This document shows, piece by piece, positions 1-6,157 of a stretch of 64,000 nt of DNA. A program made the position numbers and the translations under genes. Under the pieces are notes generated by a model that did not search any database, was not told the DNA's origin, and saw only the letters and a program-made list of their open reading frames with translations. The stretch is from Candidatus Gastranaerophilales bacterium (GTDB lineage: Bacteria; Cyanobacteriota; Vampirovibrionia; Gastranaerophilales; Gastranaerophilaceae), in NCBI GenBank assembly GCA_905234865.1, contig CAJOJE010000007.1:1-64000 (forward strand). Direction: 5' to 3'. How positions within the stretch are numbered: position 1 is the first letter of the stretch; each line of letters starts with the position of its first letter.

Positions 1-336
1 TATATATTTCTTTTTGTTGTTGCATTTTTAGTGTATAGATTTTTTTATTTCTTATCTAAACATTTTATCATTTGTCAAAAAATCGGATATCTTGCATCAT
101 TTGAATTTTATAAAAATCTGTATTCTAAAATAAAATCGAAACTGGAAAAAAATAATAATATTTGTCAAAAAATCCGATATTTTGCATCATTTGAATTTTA
201 TAAAAATTTGTATTCTAAAATAAAATCGAAACTAGAAAAAAATAATAATATTTGTCAAAAAATCCGATATTTTGCATCAATTGAATTTTATAAAAATCTG
301 TATTCTAAAATAAAATCGAAACTGGAAAAAAAATAA
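1..336 (+). CDS. 3' end of a membrane protein with a repeat-built C-terminal tail
   Basis: The reading frame is open from the first base of the window, so this is probably the 3' end of a longer gene rather than a gene starting at the GTG at 31. The first ~20 visible residues are a hydrophobic, aromatic-rich segment (IFLFVVAFLV) that looks like a membrane helix. The rest is three nearly identical 30-residue units (each containing QKI.Y.AS.EFYKNLYSKIK) that are strongly basic. The stop TAA at 334-336 is followed by a clear terminator. I do not recognise the family. The in-frame 90-bp unit means copy number can change without shifting the frame. A non-coding repeat that happens to be open is the alternative. 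Confidence 0.4.
   Translation, partial: YIFLFVVAFLVYRFFYFLSKHFIICQKIGYLASFEFYKNLYSKIKSKLEKNNNICQKIRYFASFEFYKNLYSKIKSKLEKNNNICQKIRYFASIEFYKNLYSKIKSKLEKK
71..335 (+). repeat. Three tandem copies of a 90-bp direct repeat
   Basis: Copies begin at 71, 161 and 251 (TTTGTCAAAAAATC.GATAT). They differ at only a few positions, such as TCGG/TCCG and CTGG/CTAG. The period of exactly 90 bp (30 codons) keeps the reading frame. The high identity suggests recent duplication or ongoing homogenisation. Confidence 0.9.
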
Positions 337-344
337 CAATATTC

Positions 345-376
345 AATAAGCCCTTTATAAAGGGCTTATTTTTTAA
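345..376 (+). terminator. Rho-independent terminator
   Basis: A perfect palindrome (AATAAGCCCTTTA and its complement, 345-370) is followed by a T run. It sits 8 bases after the stop codon at 336 and ends the repeat-tail gene. Confidence 0.85.
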
Positions 377-674
377 ATTACCCAAAAAAGGTCATCTGTT
401 TTAAATACTTTATTGTGAAGCACTATTCATCTTTTTTATCATACCTTTTATTATTAAAGGAAATATACAAAAAAACGGTTTATGTATTTTACCATACAAC
501 AGTTTTTACAAAAGTATATAATCGATAAATTAAAATAAATCGGATGAAATAAGCGCACCTATTGCTTTTTAGAGAAAATTAAAAAACCTTTTTTAAATAA
601 AAATGATAAAAAATAAGTAAAATTTCCCTTAATAAAAGTTAATAATAAATTCAACTTTTAAAATACATCGTTAA
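377..674. other. Gene-free AT-rich stretch
   Basis: About 300 bases without a credible reading frame, RNA gene or strong promoter. The composition is very AT-rich. It lies between a terminated gene and a decayed gene and looks like eroded accessory DNA. Confidence 0.5.
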
Positions 675-1112
675 TTCGCCGCATTAATATTATACAAATT
701 CAACATAAATAATATCAAAGGCTACTTTTTTAAAAGCAACTCAAAACCCGTTCAAAGATTAATTAAAGAAAAAGATTTTAGGGATATAATAAAAAATCAC
801 AAAAAAGATATTCAGGAAGGAAGTGACTTTAGCGCAGGTTTTCCACGTCATAATACAGGGATGTTTTTTGATAACAATTGGCATAATGCAATAGGTATGG
901 CTGATTTTAAACATATTTGGTTTGATAGGCGAGGCAATTTGCATATAAAAATGTATGATACTTACGATTTTAACAAGGGTGAAGCCAACCCATCAGTGCG
1001 TGCAGGCTCAAAACAACAGGATACGGGTAGTTTAAAGCCGTTTTTTACAATTCATGATATAATTATTCCTCATAAAGAAGTTAATGACATATTCGGATTG
1101 ATAGAAATTTGA
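675..1112 (+). pseudogene. 5'-truncated gene remnant containing a YDTYDFN motif
   Basis: The frame is open from 675 to the TGA at 1110-1112 (about 145 codons), but the first ATG is only at 861. Coding-like sequence (GYFFKSNSKPVQRLI..., RDIIKNHKKDIQEG) continues upstream of it without any usable start codon. This suggests the 5' end was lost. The C-terminal half reads HNAIGMADFKHIWFDRRG, then YDTYDFNKGEANP, then FFTIHDIIIP. The D-x-Y-D-F-N pattern weakly recalls the catalytic region of colicin M-like lipid II hydrolases (DKYDFN), but the conserved His-Arg pair is not evident, so function is not assigned. The next remnant starts at its stop codon. Confidence 0.45.
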
Positions 1113-1419
1113 AAAAAGATTTTGCACATTACATAATTTTTACTTTACAAGCAGTTATATTAGTGCAACTCTTGCAAAAAATCGTTACACTCTATATACC
1201 CCCGCATTCTTTGCGCCAATTTTCTTGGTTCCCCTTGTATTTGCGGTAGTAGGTTTTGTTCCCGTTCTTTTATGTCAAAAAATGATTAAAATGAATGCAG
1301 ATACTAATAATATATTTGCAAAGTTATTATTTATACTTATTGCAGGTGTATGAACCGTATTTATGCCGGTTTATTTCGGTGTTACTGCTATATTGATATT
1401 TTTCCACGGGAATGTGTAA
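1109..1419 (+). pseudogene. Frameshifted remnant of a small membrane protein
   Basis: A TTG at 1109 overlaps the stop of the preceding remnant and opens a hydrophobic frame (HYIIFTLQAVILVQLLQ). That frame continues in the next frame after a run of five C at 1199-1203 (FFAPIFLVPLVFAVVGFVP), then hits an in-frame TGA at 1351-1353 and reads on (TVFMPVYFGVTAILIFF) to TAA at 1417-1419. Restoring the frame and reading the TGA as TGG gives a polytopic membrane protein of about 100 residues. TGG codes for Trp elsewhere in the window, so the TGA is a mutation rather than recoding. With the upstream gene it may once have formed a two-gene unit. Confidence 0.5.
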
Positions 1420-1519
1420 TTTGAAATATGCACACGCAATAGCTGATGTATTTATTAACGAATACATAAAAGAAACTAACTTTGAAAGAGAAAAGATCAC
1501 CTTGATAGAAACAACTTAA
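1412..1519 (+). CDS. Short ORF, 35 aa, uncertain
   Basis: An ATG at 1412 overlaps the end of the membrane-protein remnant and opens a 35-codon frame (MCNLKYAHAIADVFINEY...) ending with TAA at 1517-1519. The residue composition is protein-like (balanced, charged C-terminus EREKITLIETT). There is no ribosome binding site, and it could be the 3' end of another decayed gene. Confidence 0.2.
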   Translation: MCNLKYAHAIADVFINEYIKETNFEREKITLIETT

Positions 1520-1925
1520 TATTTATTTTTAATCTTTTACAATTTTTTTTAAATTGTTTAATGTATATTGTGAAATTTTTTTTATACTAAGGATTTCCTT
1601 GTATTTATTGAAGAAAATTGCGAAAACAATATATTTTCCGAAATATTTTTTCGCTTTTGATTGTAATTCCTTGTGCTATACTTTTTTTCTTACAACTTAT
1701 ATCCCGATGAAAATAACAAATGTTACTCTTGATGAAAAATGGAGCAGAATTCTTAACTTTTTCTTTGAAAATATTCAATACCCCACTCTTTTTTAGTTCT
1801 TTTGATATTGGTTTAATTTATCATTAACAGTCTAAATTTATGGCTTTTTTTAATAATTTATATATTTGTTTACTTAAGCGCCATTGCAAGAAAATTTATA
1901 AAAAAAGATTAAATTTATTTATACG
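1520..1925. other. Gene-poor stretch
   Basis: Only short hydrophobic frames typical of AT-rich DNA are open here (for example 1554-1796, starting with TTG and lacking a ribosome binding site). I see no RNA gene or clear regulatory site. Confidence 0.4.
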
Positions 1926-2003
1926 GCGGCACATTAGACATACAACGGTGTACCTCGTCTGAAAAGGCTCAACGCCTTATCAGACTGCGGCACATTAGAC
2001 ATA
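1926..2003. repeat. Direct-repeat pair flanking an imperfect hairpin (REP/MITE-like)
   Basis: The 17-base sequence GCGGCACATTAGACATA occurs at 1926-1942 and again at 1987-2003. Between them, GTCTGAAAAGGC (1957-1968) and GCCTTATCAGAC (1974-1985) form a 12-bp stem with one mismatch and a 5-base loop. Direct repeats around a GC-richer hairpin in AT-rich non-coding DNA are typical of small non-autonomous or extragenic palindromic elements. No second copy is seen in this window. Confidence 0.5.
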
Positions 2004-2217
2004 AAAAAAATGTTTGCTAAGACACAAACATTTAAAATAAACACGAGGATATTAAGAGAGAGTAAAAATTCTTTTTTGTTTATACGTTTTTACTTATTTG
2101 TAAAATGTATTTTATTTTTTCTTCCTTTAAAATTAAATTTCCCTTACTCTTTTATAAACAAATTTTCTTTTAAAAAATTGCCTCGTTATTTTTTATATGT
2201 AAAGTTATGTTAATAAA

Positions 2218-2246
2218 AAATAAAGCCTTTTATGAAGGCTTTATTT
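2218..2246 (-). terminator. Terminator of the NarL-type regulator gene (may be bidirectional)
   Basis: AAATAAAGCCTT (2218-2229) pairs perfectly with AAGGCTTTATTT (2235-2246). It lies 19 bases past the stop codon of the minus-strand regulator and is followed on that strand by a T-rich run. The A/T-flanked stem could also stop plus-strand transcripts. Confidence 0.75.
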
Positions 2247-2265
2247 GATTGTAAATTACCTGCAT

Positions 2266-2970
2266 TTATTCGTTTTCGACAAGTCCTTCTTTAATTGCTT
2301 TAACCGCAGCCTGAACTCTGTCATCAACGCATAATTTTTGTAAAATCGAACACACATGGGCTTTTGCGGTATGTACGGAAACAATTAAATCCGAAGCAAT
2401 TTCCGTATTTGATTTTCCTTTTACAAGAAGTTTTAAAACTTCTTGTTCTCTTTCCGTTAAATGTCCCTTGTCGTCCGTTTTTTCCTGCTTATACATTAAC
2501 TTTGTATTTTCGGGTTTCGGGAATTGTTTCAGGGCGATTTTGCAAACCTCGGGGTCAAGCCAGCAAGCGCCTTTATTTACCTGTTTAATAACTTCGGCAA
2601 GAGTATCGGGGTCAATATCTTTCATGCAATACCCCGTTGCTCCCGCCCCTAAAGATGCGGTTATTTCTTCCTCTCTGTTATGGGAAGTTAAAATAATAAT
2701 TTTAATATCTTGGTTTTCCGATTTTTTATTAAATTCTTCATTAATTTTGACCGTAGCTTCAAGTCCGTTCATATCGGGAAGCCCCAAATCCATAATTATT
2801 ACGTCGGGTTTTTCTTTTTCAAGAAGTTTAATCGCTTCTTCTGCGGTTTCTGCTTCCTGTATAACTTCAATGTCTTCAAAATTATTCAATGCACACTTTA
2901 ATCCGACCCTTGTTAATTTGTAATCTTCAACAATCATAACTTTTACGGGCTTTGTCATAACTAACGCCAT
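2266..2970 (-). CDS. NarL/FixJ-family response regulator
   Basis: This 234-aa two-domain regulator has a receiver domain at about residues 8-130. It carries the acidic pair E15-D16, phospho-acceptor D61 (IIMDLGLPDMNG), T95 and K117. A LuxR-type helix-turn-helix lies at about 171-230 (LTEREQEVLKLLVKGKSNTEI). It should be phosphorylated by a histidine kinase and bind DNA as a dimer; no partner kinase is adjacent. The ATG at 2970 has AGGAGAG 5 bases upstream on the minus strand. Its C-terminal domain closely resembles the isolated LuxR domain at 52097-52294; both end in a similar stretch (RVQAAVKAIKEG / RIQAAIKAIKEG). A palindrome 77 bases upstream may be its operator. Confidence 0.92.
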   Translation of the reverse strand: MALVMTKPVKVMIVEDYKLTRVGLKCALNNFEDIEVIQEAETAEEAIKLLEKEKPDVIIMDLGLPDMNGLEATVKINEEFNKKSENQDIKIIILTSHNREEEITASLGAGATGYCMKDIDPDTLAEVIKQVNKGACWLDPEVCKIALKQFPKPENTKLMYKQEKTDDKGHLTEREQEVLKLLVKGKSNTEIASDLIVSVHTAKAHVCSILQKLCVDDRVQAAVKAIKEGLVENE

Positions 2971-3046
2971 AATTCTCTCCTTTTTAACGGGTGAAACGGT
3001 TTTTCCTGTAAAACCAAAATAATTCTATAATTATTTTAAAAATGTT

Positions 3047-3070
3047 GATATTCCCCAATCGGGGAATATC
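3047..3070. promoter_or_regulatory. Perfect 10-bp inverted repeat upstream of the response regulator
   Basis: GATATTCCCC and GGGGAATATC are separated by 4 bases. The element sits 77 bases upstream of the regulator start and has no T run, so it is not an obvious terminator. One arm, ATATTCCCC, recurs at 52350-52358 upstream of the second LuxR-type gene. A binding site for a LuxR-type regulator is plausible but untested. Confidence 0.45.
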
Positions 3071-3071
3071 G

Positions 3072-3107
3072 GCAAAAAAATCCCGCCCGATAAAATCGAA
3101 CGGGATT
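3072..3107 (-). terminator. Terminator of the minus-strand gene at 3128-3475
   Basis: On the minus strand AATCCCG (3107-3101) pairs with CGGGATT (3085-3079), with inner pairing of CGAT/ATCG. A run of seven T follows (plus-strand A at 3074-3080). Confidence 0.8.
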
Positions 3108-3127
3108 ATATATTTTGTATTTTTTTT

Positions 3128-3475
3128 TTAAAAAGGTTTTGTTTGAGATAATCTGTTTCTTAATTCTCTGAACCTTAAAATATCTTCCTGCGCTTTTGAA
3201 GTTTCTTTAAATAAAACTTGAGTTGCAGGATGAACAATAATTATTGCGTCAATATGTACTTCCAAAAAATCATACTTTCTTGGAGCGGATGAAGCGTTTT
3301 TGCTCATTAATTCGGCATTTGTCACTGCCAAAAATCTTTTTTCTCTGTCGTTTAAAAGGTCCGTAAGCTCACGATTCGTATTTGTATATTTTGAAACATG
3401 AACCGTTCCTTTAATGTCATGGTCTTTTGTTAATATGTACACCTCTATGGGAATTGTATCTTGGTTTTTTGCCAT
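3128..3475 (-). CDS. Conserved small cytosolic protein, 115 aa
   Basis: There is no signal peptide or membrane segment. The sequence alternates beta-strand-like stretches (IPIEVYILTKDHDIKGTVHV, YDFLEVHIDAIIIV) with a helical charged C-terminus. A motif of the type LTDLLN-x-REKRFLAVTNAEL appears in the middle. From memory this resembles small conserved DUF proteins in which a modified strand pair is followed by 'D-F-L-x-V-T-x-A', but I cannot name the family with confidence. Start ATG at 3475 has AAAGGAG 8 bases upstream. The gene is monocistronic, with its own terminator. Confidence 0.7.
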   Translation of the reverse strand: MAKNQDTIPIEVYILTKDHDIKGTVHVSKYTNTNRELTDLLNDREKRFLAVTNAELMSKNASSAPRKYDFLEVHIDAIIIVHPATQVLFKETSKAQEDILRFRELRNRLSQTKPF

Positions 3476-3561
3476 AAAATAATACTCCTTTAAAATTGAT
3501 TATATTACATTTTTTAAAATATGGCTATTTTTTTATTTTTTAATGTAAAATAACAGTAATT

Positions 3562-5355
3562 ATGAATACACTGGTTAAAAAAGCATTTATCGGTACGGTT
3601 TTATTTTTTGGAAGTTTTACTAATCTTTATGCAAATGCGGAAGAATTTAATATCAGCGCCGATCCTTTCTGGGTTTTAAAGCAGGAAATTTCAAGGGATG
3701 AAGAAATTTTATCCTTTGAAACAAAAAGAGTAAGCGCAATTTACCCTCTCGATAAAGTTAATACGTTAGGCGCAAATTATCCGGGGTTTAGAGGGCCGGG
3801 GCAATTAGTCGTATATTATTCCGATTTCGGAACAACAACGGGGACAAACGAATTTGGAACGGAAGCCGTTATAAAAGACGGTGTTGTTGTTAAATTAACG
3901 GGCGCCGATTCTTCTATTCCGAGGGACGGTTTTGTAGTTTCAGGGCATGGCTCCGCTAAAAAATGGATTAAAGATAATCTTAAAATCGGAACGAAAATAA
4001 AAATTGAGGGACGGACGTTAATAGCTTATACAACCCCTGAAAGCTATGTTTTTATGGCAAAAGAGAAAATTGACGATGCGGAAGAATTTATTTCAAATGC
4101 GAGAAAAAGCTCAAATACCGCACTTGAAGATAAAAAAGCGCTCGGATATTTAAAAAAAGCTAAAGTTTATTATAAAAAAGCCGAACATTCAAAGGATACG
4201 GCAATAATCCAATATGCAAAGGCTTCAATCGAAAGCTCGAATTTGGCAATTAAATATGCTCTTCCGTATATGCCGAATGAATTTAAAGGAGTTTGGCTCC
4301 GCCCGAGCGAGAAAAATGCTGTGGAAGTCAGAAAAACTCTCGATAATATTAAACAAACGGGCATAAATAACGTATTTTTGGAAACTTTTTTCCATGGGTA
4401 TACGATATATCCGAGCGAAGTTATGCACCAATATTACTTAACGACTCAAAATCCAAAGTTTGCTTCTTTTGATGTTTTGGGAACTTATATAAAAGAAGCT
4501 CATAAAAGAGGCATGAAAATTCATTGCTGGTTTGAGGCTTTTTATATAGGAAACTCTGACCCTGCTTTGGATAAAACAAGTATTCTTTCAGTTTATCCCG
4601 CTTGGGGAAATAAAAATTTTGCAAATTATAATTCAACTTCTTATGTAAGACATCCTGTTGAACATAACGGATTATTTTTAGACCCTGCAAATTTTGAAAC
4701 GGTTTATTTTCTAACTCAGCTTTTGTCGGAGATATCGAATAAATATCATCCTGACGGCATAAACCTTGATTATACGAGATATCCGAGTTCTCAAAATTCT
4801 ACCGTTCCGAATTTTAAACAATCAAATTGGGGATATACGGAATATGCAAGAGATGAATTTAAATCTTTATATGAAATCGACCCTGTGGAAATTGAAGTCG
4901 GAACTACAATGTGGAAAAAATGGAGCGAATACAGGAGATCTAAAATTTCAAACTTTGTTCAAAATGCAAGGGAAGTTGTTCCAAACGACATTAAACTCTC
5001 GGCGGTAATTTTTCCCGATTATTATGCAAGTTTGGAAACAAAACAGCAAGATTGGGCAAAATGGACCAATGAAGAACTTGTTGATGTTGTAACGCCTTTA
5101 ATTATGACGTCGGACAACGAACTGTTTCATGATATTTTAAAAAGCGTTAAAATGAGAACTCCGAACAAGGTTGATATTTATACGGGGCTTTTTGTCGGAT
5201 TTCTGGATGCGGAGCCTGAAGATTTATTAAGACAAATAAGTGTATCGAGAGCGTTAAAATCGGAGGGGGTTGTTCTTTTTGATTGGGCCCATCTGCCGCA
5301 AAAATACCAAACAGCTCTTAAAACAAGGGTGTTTTTGCCCAGAGATACAAAATAG
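3562..5355 (+). CDS. Secreted GHL10-family glycoside hydrolase-like protein
   Basis: This 597-aa protein has an N-terminal signal peptide (basic MNTLVKK, hydrophobic core, likely cleavage after ANA at residue 26). Residues ~60-150 form a beta-rich domain with LVVYYSDFGTTTGTNEFG and GFVVSGHGSA. A helical linker at ~165-235 follows. From residue ~240 (EFKGVWLRPS) there is a TIM-barrel typical of GHL10/DUF187 proteins: INNVFLETFFHGYTIYPS, AHKRGMKIHCWFEAF, DGINLDYTRYP. Family members act on peptidoglycan-like or other glycans outside the cytoplasm; the substrate here is unknown. It has no neighbours on its strand before ssrA. The 5' leader is short and has no convincing ribosome binding site. Confidence 0.82.
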   Translation: MNTLVKKAFIGTVLFFGSFTNLYANAEEFNISADPFWVLKQEISRDEEILSFETKRVSAIYPLDKVNTLGANYPGFRGPGQLVVYYSDFGTTTGTNEFGTEAVIKDGVVVKLTGADSSIPRDGFVVSGHGSAKKWIKDNLKIGTKIKIEGRTLIAYTTPESYVFMAKEKIDDAEEFISNARKSSNTALEDKKALGYLKKAKVYYKKAEHSKDTAIIQYAKASIESSNLAIKYALPYMPNEFKGVWLRPSEKNAVEVRKTLDNIKQTGINNVFLETFFHGYTIYPSEVMHQYYLTTQNPKFASFDVLGTYIKEAHKRGMKIHCWFEAFYIGNSDPALDKTSILSVYPAWGNKNFANYNSTSYVRHPVEHNGLFLDPANFETVYFLTQLLSEISNKYHPDGINLDYTRYPSSQNSTVPNFKQSNWGYTEYARDEFKSLYEIDPVEIEVGTTMWKKWSEYRRSKISNFVQNAREVVPNDIKLSAVIFPDYYASLETKQQDWAKWTNEELVDVVTPLIMTSDNELFHDILKSVKMRTPNKVDIYTGLFVGFLDAEPEDLLRQISVSRALKSEGVVLFDWAHLPQKYQTALKTRVFLPRDTK

Positions 5356-5364
5356 TTTTAATTA

Positions 5365-5373
5365 TGGTATAAT
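5365..5373 (+). promoter_or_regulatory. Extended -10 promoter for ssrA
   Basis: TGGTATAAT is a perfect extended -10 (TGn-TATAAT). It lies about 25 bases upstream of the mature tmRNA 5' end, which leaves a short leader for RNase P to remove. No good -35 is seen; the element overlaps the intergenic space just past the preceding stop codon. Confidence 0.6.
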
Positions 5374-5397
5374 TTTAGTATCGAACATTGATAATTT

Positions 5398-5799
5398 GGG
5401 GATGTAAAGGATTTCGACAGGGCGATTGTATCAATCGGGTTGCATGTCGGTTTTGAAATGCACCGCAAAACGTTTCAAAAAAATAAACGCTAATAACGTT
5501 GTAAAAGCTGACTTTGCTCAAAGAAGAGCAATCGCTGCTTAATAGTAAGCGATTTCAGCCACTTTGTATGTCTAACTTGCCGATATACAAGGTCAATTAT
5601 GCAAGTATAGCGCATATTTTTCAAGGCGATATGTGTGAAATTTCAGCGTTGAAAGTTGCTTTACTTTAAAAAAAGCTTAGATTTTGCAATTAAGGTTTTG
5701 ACTTTTCCCTTAGCAGAATTGAAATAATTAAAAGCCTAAGCATGTAGAAGCTCGGTCGTGATGCCGTTTTGGACGCGGGTTCGACTCCCGCCATCTCCA
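5398..5799 (+). ncRNA. ssrA: tmRNA (trans-translation)
   Basis: The mature 5' end GGGGATG pairs with CATCTCC at 5792-5798, forming the tRNA-like acceptor stem (one G-U). The T-arm GCGGGTTCGACTCCCGC lies just before it. CCA is not encoded and must be added. The tag frame starts at GCT 5489 and ends with TAA at 5540-5542, giving ANNVVKADFAQRRAIAA, a 17-residue tag with a degradation-type AA end. The ANNxV start matches the tag class of Cyanobacteria and is the best lineage clue in the window. The body is the one-piece, non-permuted type. Confidence 0.96.
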
Positions 5800-5886
5800 T
5801 TTTATAAGACTTCATTGATTTTTTACCCCTTAAACCTTTATGCTTAAAGGATTTTATAGGGTTTGACATTTTAATTTTATATCTTT

Positions 5887-5915
5887 GCGGGTTCAACCTA
5901 TCTCCCGTCATCTCC
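5887..5915 (+). repeat. Degenerate duplicate of the tmRNA 3' end (possible att remnant)
   Basis: GCGGGTTC...CTCCCGTCATCTCC repeats the T-arm and 3' end of ssrA (5775-5798), with a 5-base expansion in the loop and one change in the stem. Integrating elements often use the ssrA 3' end and leave such a duplication, which would fit an origin of the mcrBC segment by integration. No intact integrase of that type is adjacent. Confidence 0.45.
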
Positions 5916-6157
5916 GGATTTCGATATTATTTAATGTTTGAAAAAGGAGAACCCGCATAATGCTTTGCATTAACGTTTAAATAAATCCTTTTGAAATTAT
6001 AATTATCTCTGTATGTTTTTTATAAAAAATTTACCTTTGAAATCAGCCCTGCATAATTTATTATGAGAAAAACCGGAACTTTGAAATATCGGTATATTGT
6101 AAAAAGTTTCCATGCTAAGATATTTTACGAGAATGTAAAATTGAGGGGTTTTAAGAT
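5916..6157. other. Spacer between ssrA and mcrB
   Basis: No gene is seen. AT-rich sequence ends in GAGGGG at 6143-6148, a usable ribosome binding site for mcrB. Confidence 0.5.

Noticed and set aside
1351-1353. TGA in place of an expected Trp, suggesting genetic-code change
   Set aside because: TGG encodes Trp throughout the window and TGA ends real genes such as cas1; the same remnant also has a frameshift, so it is a decayed gene.
1554-1796. 80-codon hydrophobic reading frame
   Set aside because: TTG start, no ribosome binding site, composition typical of random AT-rich DNA.
1957-1985. GTCTGAA in the hairpin, similar to the Neisseria DNA-uptake sequence
   Set aside because: Only one copy seen, incomplete match and the wrong lineage; a repeat-element hairpin explains it better.
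2010-2213. 67-codon reading frame after the repeat pair
   Set aside because: Aromatic- and lysine-rich random-looking translation in AT-rich DNA, no ribosome binding site; not supported as a gene.
2468-2923. 151-codon plus-strand frame
   Set aside because: Lies entirely antisense to the well-supported response regulator gene.
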